DNA from: Glandiceps talaboti
Lineage: Eukaryota > Hemichordata > Enteropneusta > Spengelidae
Assembly (NCBI RefSeq): GCF_964340395.1
Contig: NC_135553.1
Coordinates: 26,539,449-26,603,448 of the forward strand
Direction: 5' to 3'
DNA length: 64,000 nt
Positions 47,530 to 59,678 of the stretch are shown here, one piece after another. Below the pieces are notes generated by a model. It was not told where the DNA came from and made no database searches. It saw only the letters and a list, made by a program, of their open reading frames with translations. How positions within the stretch are numbered: position 1 is the stretch's first letter; the number at the start of each line of letters is the position of its first letter. Made by a program: the position numbers and the translations under genes.

Positions 47530-47990
47530 GAAATGAACACACTGAATTGAATAATGATGCTACATAATAATATCTTACCAAATTACAGTTATGAAATGTG
47601 ACCTTAATGTAAATGAGGGTGGGTAATGACCTAGTATGGCATCCTTACACTCTCAATAAATGAACTCTGAGGGCTCCCTTCATTTGCTAATGAAACCTCA
47701 CCTAAATATTCACCAAATGGTTGAGGTCATTTAACCTATGGTGTTGGAAGTTCAGTATATTTTTTTTTTTATTATTTGAGAGATACCCATGGCTATGTTT
47801 GAATTGATATGTTTATTTATTTACTGAGAGTGAAAACAAAGATGTGCTCTAAACATAGAAATTATGTTGCACCATGATGTGCTATTGCCATCCATATAAT
47901 GCCTGTTGGTTGCTTGGTACTTAGTAATCTTTTCCAATAATTTTGTGTTCACAATGATTTAGTTTAAAAATCAGAAATTCATCATGTTAG
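47530..47990. other. Intron DNA, nothing recognised
   Basis: AT-rich; a 12-T run at about 47760. No gene or element that I can support. Confidence 0.5.
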
Positions 47991-47998
47991 ACTCTCAC

Positions 47999-48073
47999 AA
48001 ATGTGACACACATACATACACACAATAACACATAGACACACACATATACATACATACGCGCACACACACACAT

Positions 48074-48128
<55 letters not shown>
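47999..48128. repeat. (CA)n microsatellite
   Basis: Mixed (CA)n and CATA runs, pure (CA)n at about 48076-48125, followed by TATATA. Confidence 0.97.
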
Positions 48129-48132
<4 letters not shown>

Positions 48133-48371
48133 GGTTATAGCCTGCTTCGGAGTGACAAATACGGGCATAGACACTGATTACACTAATCCGAAAGTACATA
48201 ATGTAATGATAAGTAACACCTTTTGTCTGGTATAACACCGGCATACGACAACCTAAAATTCCATCGACGTAGATTTGAGGACATGGAGAAATGAACTTGA
48301 TATATTTCTTACAAAACTAAATTAGCCTGGCAAAAAATGAGTCTGGATCCAAATAGTGACAACGTCTACAA

Positions 48372-48607
48372 CCATAACACTCAGAGATGATTGTACGAAT
48401 GTGTAGTGATCATAACACTCAGAGATGATTGTACAAATGTGTAGTGATCATAACACTCGGAGATGATTGTACAAATGTGTAGTGATCATAACACTCAGAG
48501 ATGATTGTACAAATGTGTAGTGATCATAACACTCAGAGATGATTGTACAAATGTGTAGTGATCATAACACTCGGAGATGATTGTACAAATGTGTAGTGAT
48601 CATAACA
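48372..48607. repeat. 38-bp minisatellite, six copies
   Basis: Units of 38 bp with CATAACACTC(A/G)GAGATGA and TTGTACAAATGTGTAGTGAT. Variation is limited to an A/G at one site and one A/G in the first copy. Confidence 0.96.
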
Positions 48608-49252
48608 TGTATAAGAAACCAGACTATGACAAACCTTTGTTCTCAAATACATGTCACGAATGTTAATCTACTGTAGAGGCTACCTGCTGGCAATATTGGA
48701 AAAGAATTTAGAAAAGACAGCTAGCCTCTAGACTAATGTAATTTGCCTATCGTGCTGCAGCCAATGGTGTATGGTATACCATACTAGTGCATTACATTGA
48801 CCAACTCTTTAGGGACAGAAAAACGAATGGCTCGCAGTATTGTACTTTCAGTCAAAACCTATTGATCTTGGTTAGGGGTATTATATATCAACCACTGACA
48901 GAGTTGTGTCTTAGTTTTCATTATGGATGGAAGGGATCTCTATTTCACTTCCTGTGACCTCGCAGTTCCCTCACTTCCACAGTGCTTCTCTTCCACCATA
49001 AACCCTACACATTGAGTCTATAGTTTTAATATATAAATCACAAGATTTTCTATTGTGTAAAAGTTAACAATATCATTGGTGACTATTTAATCCTATTATC
49101 CCACTTTTCCAAGTTCTCATGATATCACCTGCTACACTTTTAGAGTAATCTTATCTGTTAGTCAAACATTGCAAATTTCAATAGTATATCTTTTGTTGGT
49201 GAAAGATATGGCCAGTTAATTTCCAGTCAATCACTGGTTAAGACTATTTCAT

Positions 49253-49287
49253 GGTACATACATACATACATACATACATACATACAT

Positions 49288-49325
<38 letters not shown>

Positions 49326-49693
49326 GTACGTACGTACGTACGTACGTACATACATACATACATACATACACATATATACACACATGCATACATGCATACA
49401 TACATACATACATACACATATATACACACATACATACATGCATACATACATACACACATATACATACATACACATGCATACATATACACATACATACATA
49501 CATACATACATACATACACACACACACGTACGTACGTACGTACGTACGTACATACATACACATATATACACACATGCATACATACATACATACATACATA
49601 CATACATACATACATACATACACATATATACACACATACATACATGCATACATACATACACACATATACATACATACACATGCATACATATAC

Positions 49694-49724
<31 letters not shown>

Positions 49725-49800
49725 TACATACATACATACATACATACATACACACACATACACACACACATACATACATACATACATACATACAGGCATG
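49253..49800. repeat. (CATA)n compound microsatellite with block duplication
   Basis: About 550 bp of (CATA)n with CACA, CATG and CGTA variants. The block starting with (CGTA)n at about 49325 recurs at about 49527, and the following CATATATACACACATGCATA pattern recurs with it, so a roughly 200-bp segment has duplicated. It ends about 50 bp from the LIG1 splice donor at 49854. Very long ORFs on both strands are artefacts; one is joined to the real LIG1 exon by read-through. Confidence 0.97.
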
Positions 49801-49854
49801 TATGTATATAGACATGCACATATGGACACAGACACAGACACAGCTTAAACTTAC

Positions 49855-50052
49855 AATGCCTGCTGCAGCCTTGTGTACAGGTGATATAGATAAATCAGCT
49901 GCCTTGATTTCCCACACTTGTACTGCATCAAACCAATGATCAGGTTCTACTGATGAATCCCATCTATAATAGGCCTTAGGCTTCTCTATCACATGGTCTT
50001 TAAAAAATGTATTGTGTTGTTCTAACTCTTCATCTTTAAAACCAGTTCCAAT
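49855..50052 (-). CDS. LIG1: DNA ligase 1, OB-fold domain exon
   Basis: 66 codons on the minus strand between acceptor TTTTACAG and donor GTAAGT, phase 0 at both ends. The translation starts [14 protein letters not shown] and includes [20 protein letters not shown] then [20 protein letters not shown] and ends AGI. It aligns throughout with LIG1 (human has GTGFSDEELEEH, PDHWLDP, VWEVKCADLSLSP). This is part of the C-terminal OB-fold domain that closes around nicked DNA. The protein continues directly into [14 protein letters not shown] in the next exon. The preceding exon is not visible in 50-64 kb, so it should lie beyond the window. Confidence 0.97.
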
Positions 50053-50339
50053 CTGTAAAACAAATATATAAACAACACAGTTAACTTTCAAAATAACCAG
50101 ACAACAAAAATATTAGTACCTGGCACATAAACATATTTTTAACTGCATGGGGTGGAGGTGTTTTGTGTTGGTCTTTATGTTAAAGGTGGTGTATAGGTAA
50201 AATTACTCATGTTTCCAGGTCAGTTTACATATGTTTCCTGTCTAAACTAAGATACAACATTCAAGAAATTCTGTAAACCTTACAAAATCTGCTCCAATCT
50301 ATCATGGTTGTATGTGACTATATTTTACTTATACCTTGG

Positions 50340-50441
50340 AATGATACCCTGGATAGTATTTGGCTGTAGTTTATACATACATATCACAACAATGATACCC
50401 TGGATAGTATTTGGCTGTAGTTTATACATACATATCACAAC
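50340..50441. repeat. 51-bp tandem duplication
   Basis: ATGATACCCTGGATAGTATT begins at 50341 and again at 50392; the two 51-bp copies are identical. It looks recent. Confidence 0.97.
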
Positions 50442-50485
50442 AATATCAAATTGTTTTCTAAATGGTCATTTATAATTTTACAATA

Positions 50486-51679
50486 GCGCCAATGACATTG
50501 TAGCACAACTGTATTTAGCTGTTGCTGTGGGCATGGTCTTGTTGCTAGGCATATTTGTGTACATATTTGGAATCTTTAATAACTTGCCTGCCCGTCCCAC
50601 TTTTCATCTTTGCAATGTAAACCATCATTTAGCTGTTGCTATGGGTGTGGTACTGTTGCTAGGCATATTTACATACATATTTTGAATCTGTATTCACTTA
50701 CCTACCCATCCCTGTTGTCTTTGTAATATGCATCATTTCACTGTTGCTAAGGGCATGTACATGGTTGCCTGGACCAATTGTGTAGAAATGTTTTAAACAA
50801 TAACTGCGACAATAACACCTCCAGAAACATCCCCACCAAATTTCAACCCCATTCACCATGTAGTTTCAAGAAATAAGTTTTTGACCAAAAATTGACATTT
50901 TGACCTTATTTGCATATCAATGATGGGATCATCACGTTGTGAATACAGCTTTATCTACACATCTCTAGATGCATCCCCATTAAATTTCAGCCCAATCTGC
51001 TGAGATATTTTTCCAAAAATACACATTTTTATACGTAATTGTATATCACATGATGGATCATATTATGAACAACTCTTCATCTAAACACCACTAAGAACGT
51101 TCCCATCAAATTTCAACCCAGTCTGCCAAATTATTTTGAAATTATAGATTTTTGACCAAAAGACACATCTTTATGCCTAATTTGCATATCACTGATGGGA
51201 TCATCGTGTTATGAACAATTCTTAATATAAACATCCTGGAGAACATTCCAACCAAATTTCAGCTCAATCTGCTCGACAGTTTTTAAAAAAAAGGTTTTTG
51301 ACCAAAAATACACATTTCTATACCTAATTTGCATATCACTGAGGAGATCATCATGTTCAATTCTTGATCTAAAACACCACGAAGAAAATTCCCATCAAAT
51401 GTCAGACCAATCTGTCCAGTACTTTTTGAGTTTAAGTTTTTTTTGACCAAAATCACATTTCTTTAATAACCCAAATCACACACCGATGGTAAGATCATTT
51501 TGATGTGAACAATTTCCCAACTAGACACTCAAGGTAACATACCCACCAAATATCATGGCAAAAGGTCTAGCGGTTTTTAACTTGAAGTTGTTTACACACA
51601 CACACACACACACACACTGACAGACAGACAGTTTGCCATGCCCACTGCACTACTGAAACTAAGAAATTCAGTGGTGCTA
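50486..51679 (-). mobile_element. Hairpin-ended repeat family 1, copy C (inverted)
   Basis: The distal end is CGCCAATGACATTGTAGCAC (about 50487), followed by GTTGCTGTGGGCATGGTCTTG core units. Then come several TTTGCATATCACTGATGGGA / TTTTTGACCAAAAAT units of about 125 bp. The (CA)n microsatellite is at about 51593-51617, then CAGACAGACAG. The hairpin end is GCACTACTGAA (51647) with TTCAGTGGTGCTA (to 51679), followed by AAAAAGC. It retains more regular core units than copy B. Confidence 0.83.
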
Positions 51680-51841
51680 AAAAGCACATAATAAATGCTT
51701 TTCATCAGCTAATCACCATAACTTCAAGTAATAGGATAATATGCTAAGATGTAATATAAAGTGAAAATTAAAAAAAAAATTAAAGACCACTTTGATCAAT
51801 GTTACACCTAATCTACATTGTATATTATAACAAACACCAAG

Positions 51842-52662
51842 AGTTTGTTTGTTTGTATGCCTGTGTTCACCTCTGTGTTTGTTTGTTTGTATGCCTGTGT
51901 TCACCTGTGTTTGTTTGTTTGTATGCCTGTGTTCACCTGTGTTTGTTTGTTTGTATGCCCGTGTTCACCTCTGTGTTTGTTTGTGTGTGTGTGTATACCT
52001 CTGTGTTTGTTTTTGTATGTGTGTTCACCTCTGTTTGTTTGTTTGTATGCCCGTGTTCACCTCTGTGTTTGTTTGTTTGTATGCCTGTGTTCACCTCTGC
52101 GTTTGTTTGTTTGTATGCCCGTGTTCACCTCTGTGTTTGTTTGTGTGTGTGTGTTTACCTCTGTTTGTTTGTGTGTGTGTGTGTTCACCTCTGTGTTTGT
52201 TTGTTTGTTTGTATGCCCGTGTTCACCTTTGTGTTTGTGTGTGTGTGTTTACCTCTGTTTGTTTGTTTGTTTGTATGTTTGTTTGTATGTATGTATGTAT
52301 GTATGTATGTATGTATGTATGTATGTATGTATGTATGTATGTATGTATGCCTGTGTTTACCTCTGTGTTTGTTTGTAAGCCCGTGTTCACCTCTGTGTTT
52401 GTTTGTTTGTGTATGTATGCCTGTGTTCACCTCCGTGTTTGTTTGTATGCCTGTGTTCACCTCTGTGTTTGTTTGTTTGTTTGTTTGTGAGTGTATGTTT
52501 ACCTGTTTGTTTGTTTGTATGTATGTATGTATGTATGTATGTATGTATGTATGTATGTATGTATGTATGTATGTATGTATGTATGTATGTATGTATGTAT
52601 GTATGTATGTATGTATGTATGTATGTATGTATGTATGTATGTATGCCTGTGTTTACCTCTTT
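51842..52662. repeat. TTTGTTTGTATG(C) minisatellite with (TATG)n blocks
   Basis: About 25-33-bp units with TTTGTTTGTATGCCTGTGTT and CACCTCTGTG, interrupted by (TATG)n at about 52280-52347 and 52517-52644. The 301-residue and shorter Cys-Val-Phe-rich ORFs here are artefacts. Confidence 0.96.
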
Positions 52663-55566
52663 GTTTGTGAATGTATGATTCTGTATACATGTGAATGTAT
52701 TTAAATCTGTGTGTCAATCCTTGTTCATATAAATAAATGTGTGAACATGTGTGATTCTGTATACATGTGTGTGATTCTGTGTATGTGAAAATGTGAATGT
52801 ATTTAAATCTGTGTGAATCTCTGTCTGTGCACATGTGTATTAATTATTATGTGTGTGTGTGTCTATCTGTGTTTGTATGTTAATATGACTGTTTGGACGT
52901 GCCTTATTGTTTACCTCTGTGGGTATGTGAATTTGTTTGTGTATTTGTGATGTCTGTCAGCATTATGTATACGTATATACAATACAACATATACCAGATT
53001 TAAACTGAATGCCTTCCGTAACGGTAATATTGAGCTTTTTGTTCCTACACATAATAATTGCTGGAATGCAACAACCTTGTTATAGTAGGCTATTAGTACA
53101 TGATATACCCCTGAATTGGCAAAAAGGTGTGCCAAACTTTAAGAAATATGAAAGGACTTTGTGATATCAATCTAATTATGTACATGTAGTTGAACAGATA
53201 AAAATGGCTTTTGAAATCAAATTATTCAAATTTACAGGGCTACACATACATCCGACATGCATACAGACATACGTACATTTACCCATGCATACAGAACAAA
53301 TGTATGGATTGCTTATTGGTATCATTTGAACACAATGAATGTTACACGTTACCTCTATATCTGTGAAAGTCAGTTGTCGAAAAAGTTATCCAAATATCCA
53401 CTACCTATATTCAATACAGGAAAGCTTGACTCGACTTTGAACACTCACACACAAATCGCTAGTACACATCAGAAAGTTTACACACTTTATGGTAAGCATA
53501 ATACCGCTCTATACTTTGATGCTAGTTTACGGCAATATACCCATTATGTAACACTCAGTTCAAGAATTTCACGATGCACGCCACAATGAGGTGAATTTCC
53601 ATGGTTCTCAAGTTCATTTGTTTTCTCAAAATATTAAATTCAGAACTGGACAGAAACTTATCGATATATATTTTGATATACATACCTTTCAATACAAGCA
53701 ACCCGAATACATTGAGCGGTCTAGAACAAAGCCAATTAATGTCAGAAAATTGGGGAAAAATTGACTAAATGAAACCACTACCCAACATTGTAACACACTA
53801 ACAACATTTACTTTTCTCATTCGCATTGTTATGATATGTTATTTTTTACAAATAAATACAGGCGTTCTGGCAGCAAACCCGCCCTTAGTATCGAAAGATT
53901 TATATTAAAACAAAGAGAGAAGATTTTCAATTTTGATCGAAGAAAAGATCATATGGATTTATGTTGGCGAATCCTCCAGCAAGCATTTTTGGTAGAAAGC
54001 TGGTGATTTCACCCGAAGTTGAAGCTGACCTGGTTTGACCGACGATCTCAGCTCCCCATGCATGCTTTCAGAAACAGAAACACACGCGAGTATCAAACGA
54101 AGTAAAAACAAGATTTTAAATTTTGAAATAGTGAAGAGATCGTATGATTGCCTGCAGATATGATCTTATGGCCAACTACAACATGTAATGTGAAGCTTTT
54201 ATAGAACGTTATAGGATATAGCTCTCACCGTAGTGGGAGTTTTAATAAAGGCCAACAAAAGAGAAGGAATTGTTACTGGTCACAATGCATCACTGAAATG
54301 CCCCCACTTAAATCTTTTCCCCCCTGTTTTTCCTGCCAATGCAGTCTGCAGATCCACGGGAAAACACAAAATAACTCTACCTATGTTAATTGCTACTTCA
54401 GTAAAGACAACTGCAGAAGTAATCATGAACAATTTAAAAAAAATTTTTTTTAATTCGCATCAAATTTAGACAACATTTCCTGACCAGAAACAATATTTTA
54501 TTATTAGGTCTGGTTTCAAAACATTTATGACTGTGTTATTAGATCTGTTTACTTACAGTAGTTACCCGGCTATGTTTTTCTATTGAAAGAGGAAACCAAC
54601 TTCTCAAAAAAACTCTCTGAATTATATTAGATCGCATTGTGTTTATTAGATGTTTTATTTGCTGCAGTACTTCATACCTGGCTATGTTTTTCTTTAATCA
54701 ACTATACAAAAATGTCTTAAAATATATCCATGAAGTAGTATGGAGCCACAGAAATAAAAAATCAGTTACTTCGTTCAAACAAACTCCAACCCAATCTCAG
54801 GGGTCAACATGCAAATTCTAATAGAGGTCACAATAGTATCTAGTAATATGAATCCATTGTAAAATTCAATATGGCCACTGAATACATGTACTGTAATAAC
54901 TCTGTAGATAAATGGCTGCTGTACAATACAATATGTCTAGTAGCATAAAATGAAATGAAATATGCTCTTTGGTAAAACTCAAAGTGATGTGTCTACATGT
55001 CTGTTCACAATTCATATATTTTGATTGCCATGCTAGGTGTTTTACAAAGTGAAAATAATCTTAAAGAAACTTGCCTTCTCCACACAACATAAGGATTATT
55101 CTACTACTCTTTATAATACACTTCAAAGAAAGATTTCAAGCTAAACTTCTTAATGCCACTCTGCCTGGAGAACATGTTTTTTTATCTATAATTCATCATC
55201 ACACCAATACACACTAAATACCACTTTATCTTGGTACAACAGATATCAATTTCCATCCCTTGAGACCTTGAAAGTATAATCTTCAAAAGCAGAGTCTGGA
55301 AACAGACTTATAATAAGAGATATAAAACTGCCAGAAAACTAAGTCCGACTCAAACTAGTACGTAAAATACTGACATCATATGTAGTAGATGACATACATG
55401 GTTGATGGTGTTGCCTTGGTGATGTGGATATAACTACCCTGTAATCAAGGGAGTGTAAACACTAAACGAAGTTGAAAACTTGATATCACTGTATCAGAGG
55501 CACTGCTGCCCTTACTGACAATGTAAAGACATTAATGTGGCTTATATCATTCACATGTTGCAATGA
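52663..55566. other. Intron DNA, no gene recognised
   Basis: Nothing supportable. A short frame near 53970-54027 (GGCGAATCCTCCAGCAAGC, encoding ANPPASIFGRKLVISPEVEA before a stop) has the flavour of a transposase fragment but is too short to call. ORFs at 53257-53589 and 54233-54469 are unassigned. Confidence 0.45.
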
Positions 55567-58500
55567 TAGTTTAGTTCGTCTATCTAAGATTGCCTATAGC
55601 TTGATTTCCATAGTAGTATATCAACAATAGTTTGTTTGTGTCTATCTTAGTTTGCCTATAGCCTGATTTCCATAGTAGTATATCAACAATATTTTTAGTT
55701 GTGTCTATCTTAGTTTGCCTATAGCTTGATTTCCATAGTAGTATATCAACAACAGTTTTAATTTGTGTCTATCTTAGTTTGCCTATAGCTTGATTTCCAT
55801 AGTAGTATATCAACAATGATTTTAGTTTGAGTCTATCTTAGTTTGCATATAGCTTGGTTTCCATAGTGGTATATCAACAATATTTTTAGTTGTGTCTATC
55901 TTAGTTTGCCTATAGCTTGATTTCCATAGTAGTATATCAACAATATTTTTAGTTGTGTCTATCTTAGTTTGCCTATAGCTTGATTTCCATAGTAGTATAT
56001 CAACAACAGTTTTAATTTGTGTCTATCTTAGTTTGCCTATAGCTTGATTTCCATAGTAGTATATCAACAATGATTTTAGTTTGAGTCTATCTTAGTTTGC
56101 CTATAGCTTGGTTTCCATAGTGGTATATCAACAATATTTTTAGTTGTGTCTATCTTAGTTTGCCTATAGTTTGATTTCCATAGTAGTATATCAACAATAG
56201 TTTTAATTTGTGTCTATCTTAGTTTGCCTATAGCTTGATTTCCATAGTAGTATATCAACAATAGTTTTAATTTGTGTCTATCTTAGTTTGCCTATAGCTT
56301 GATTTCCATAGTAGTATATCAACAATAGTTTTAATTTGTGTCTATCTTAGTTTGCCTATAGCTTGATTCCCATAGTAGTATATCAACAATAGTTTTAGTT
56401 TGTGTCTATCTTAGTTTGCCTATAGCTTGATTCCCATAGTAGTATATCAACAATAGTTTTAGTTTGTGTCTATCTTAGTTTGCCTATAGCTTGATTTCCA
56501 TAGTATATCAACAATAGTTTTAGTTTGTGTCTATCTTAGTTTGCCTATAGCTTGATTTCCATAGTATATCAACAATAGTTTTAGTTTGTGTCTATCTTAG
56601 TTTGCCTATAGCTTGATTTCTATAGTATATCAACAACAGTTTTAGTTTGTCTTAGTTTCCCTATAGTCTGATTTCCATAGTAGTATATCAACAACAGTTT
56701 TAGTTTGCATCTATCTTAGTTTGCCTATAGCATGATTTCCATAGTAGTATATCAACAAGTTTTAGTTTGCGTCTATCTTAGTTTGCCTATAGCTTGATTT
56801 CCATAGTAGTACATCGACAACAGTTTTAGTTTGCGTCTATCTTAGTTTGCCTATAGCTTGATTTCCATAGTAGTACATCGACAACAGTTTTAGTTTGCGT
56901 CTATCTTAGTTTGCCTATAGCTTGATTTCCATAGTAGTACATCGACAACAGTTTTAGTTTGCGTCTATCTTAGTTTGCCTATAGCTTGATTTCCATAGTA
57001 GTATATCAACAATATTTTTAGTTGTGTCTATCTTAGTTTGCCTATAGCTTGATTTCCATAGTAGTATATCAACAATATTTTTAATTTGTGTCTATCTTAG
57101 TTTGCCTATAGCTTGATTTCCATAGTAGTATATCAACAACAGTTTTAATTTGTGTCTATCTTAGTTTGCCTATAGCTTGATTTCCATAGTAGTATATCAA
57201 CAATGATTTTAGTTTGAGTCTATCTTAGTTTGCCTATAGCTTGGTTTCCATAGTGGTATATCAACAATATTTTTAGTTGTGTCTATCTTAGTTTGCCTAT
57301 AGCTTGATTTCCATAGTAGTATATCAACAATATTTTTAGTTGTGTCTATCTTAGTTTGCCTATAGCTTGATTTCCATAGTAGTATATCAACAACAGTTTT
57401 AATTTGTGTCTATCTTAGTTTGCCTATAGCTTGATTTCCATAGTAGTATATCAACAATGATTTTAGTTTGAGTCTATCTTAGTTTGCCTATAGCTTGGTT
57501 TCCATAGTGGTATATCAACAATATTTTTAGTTGTGTCTATCTTAGTTTGCCTATAGCTTGATTTCCATAGTAGTATATCAACAATAGTTTTAATTTGTGT
57601 CTATCTTAGTTTGCCTATAGCTTGATTTCCATAGTAGTATATCAACAATAGTTTTAATTTGTGTCTATCTTAGTTTGCCTATAGCTTGATTCCCATAGTA
57701 GTATATCAACAATAGTTTTAGTTTGTGTCTATCTTAGTTTGCCTATAGCTTGATTCCCATAATAGTATATCAACAATAGTTTTAGTTTGTGTCTATCTTA
57801 GTTTGCCTATAGCTTGATTTCCATAGTATATCAACAATAGTTTTAGTTTGTGTCTATCTTAGTTTGCCTATAGCTTGATTTCCATAGTATATCAACAATA
57901 GTTTTAGTTTGTGTCTATCTTAGTTTGCCTATAGCTTGATTTCTATAGTATATCAACAACAGTTTTAGTTTGTCTTAGTTTCCCTATAGTCTGATTTCCA
58001 TAGTAGTATATCAACAACCGTTTTAGTTTGCATCTATCTTAGTTTGCCTATAGCATGATTTCCATAGTAGTATATCAACAAGTTTTAGTTTGCGTCTATC
58101 TTAGTTTGCCTATAGCATGATTTCCATAGTAGTACATCGACAACAGTTTTAATTTGTGTCTATCTTAGTTTGCCTATAGCTTGATTTCCATAGTAGTATA
58201 TCAACAATAGTTTTAATTTGTGTCTATCTTAGTTTGCCTATAGCTTGATTTCCATAGTAGTATATCAACAATAGTTTTAATTTGTGTCTATCTTAGTTTG
58301 CCTATAGCTTGATTTCCATAGTAGTACATCGACAACAGTTTTAGTTTGCGTCTATCTTAGTTTGCCTATAGCTTGATTTCCATAGTAGTATATCGACAAG
58401 TTTTAGTTTGCGTCTATCTTAGTTTGCCTATAGCTTGATTTCCATAGTAGTACATCGACAACAGTTTTAGTTTGCCTATTGTTTGATTTCCATAGTAGTA

Positions 58501-58876
58501 TATCGACAACAGTTTTAGTTTGCATCTATCTTAGTTTGCCTATAGCTTGATTTCCATAGTAGTATATCAACAGTTTTAGTTTGTCTTAATTTGCCTATAG
58601 CTTGATTTCTATAGTAGTACATCAACAATAGTTTTAGTTTGTGTCTATCTTAGTTTGCCTATAGCTTGATTTCCATAGTAGTATATCAACAACAGTTTTA
58701 GTTTGCCTATTGTTTGATTTCCATAGTAGTATATCGACAACAGTTTTAGTTTGCCTATTGTTTGATTTCCATAGTAGTATATTAACAATAGTTTTAGTTT
58801 TTTAGTTTGCGTCTATCTTAGTTTGCCTATTGTTTGATTTCCATAGTAGTATATCGACAACAAGTTTTAGTTTTGT
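55567..58876. repeat. 64-bp satellite, about 52 units, with higher-order duplication
   Basis: Units contain GTCTATCTTAGTTTGCCTAT, AGCTTGATTTCCATAGTAGT and ATATCAACAATAGTTTTA(G/A). Length variants lack the second AGT or part of the GTCTATC. Rare variants recur in the same order: GGTTTCCATAGTGG at about 55855, 56108, 57241 and 57488, and TTTCCCTATAGTCTG at about 56649 and 57971. So a block of about 1.3-1.4 kb has been duplicated. Units after 58.4 kb are shorter and more degenerate. Confidence 0.96.
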
Positions 58877-59678
58877 AAACACTAAACACTAAATATAAAA
58901 TGAAATAGAAATCTAACATGTCAGTGTTCCTAAATTTAATCCATGTAGTTTTTCAGGAAGCTATTTTGTTGATTATGGTTACATCTGAAAATTGAACCAC
59001 CACCCCACCATCCTACCACAATTTCTTGATTTTCAAACACAAAGTGTGAACTTTGCTTCCCCCAAAGAACAAACAAACAAAATTTTTGTAGAAAACAGTC
59101 CCCTTATATACAGCCAATACATGTACATCATTTACATATACAAAGTATGGCAACAATATTGGAATGTGACAAAATGAAAGGCAGCTACAATTGATTCTGT
59201 TGTGGGATTTTTGATATGACAACTTTCCTTATACAAATTACATGGTATACTTTAATTTGAGGTTGGGAGGATTTCTTGTTATTTTTAGTAATTGGGGTTA
59301 CTTGACATCACACTTTCTTTGGCCATTTCTTTCCTTTACAGCAGCTTTCTGGGAGTATGGTTTTGGCAAAATATTTTTTTGTCAGTGTTCGTACACTTAA
59401 AGGAAAACAAAATTCCAGGACTCTCCAGGGGTTTTTTGTCAGTTTTCCAGGGGTATTCGTGTTGATTTTGGCCATTTTCCAGGGCTGTTGACCACTAAAG
59501 TATATTTTTGAACGACATCTAATTGTCTGATGTGGACAAGAAGAAATTAACATGGGTTCCCATAATATGTCACAAAACAAGAGATCAATTTTTTTTTCAA
59601 TCAGTAATTTCCATTATTTTCCTTAGGAAAACTGATATTATTTTAAACTTAATCTCCACAGCTGACTGAAATCTCGTA
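58877..59678. other. Intron DNA, nothing recognised
   Basis: AT-rich, with a local CCAGG-rich patch (CCAGGACTCTCCAGGGG, CCAGGGGTATTC, CCAGGGCTG) around 59414-59486. No gene seen. Confidence 0.45.

Larger units (their letters stand above)
40699..49854 (-). other. Penultimate LIG1 intron, 9.2 kb
   Basis: Bounded by donor GTAAGT (49854 leftward) and acceptor GATTAG (40700-40699) on the minus strand. It contains the nested transposon complex (41.2-44.5 kb), the Crypton remnant (44.7-46.4 kb) and several micro- and minisatellites, listed separately. 48.6-49.25 kb holds nothing I can name. Confidence 0.85.

Noticed and set aside
49249-49854. A single 280-residue minus-strand protein joining the LIG1 exon to the microsatellite
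   Set aside because: A canonical GTAAGT donor lies at 49854-49849 and the LIG1 protein continues in phase in the exon at 40698, so the microsatellite part is intron.
53960-54470. Possible transposase fragment (SIFGRKLVISPEVEA and the ORF at 54233-54469)
   Set aside because: Too short, with stops, and no confident match to any DDE family; left unassigned.
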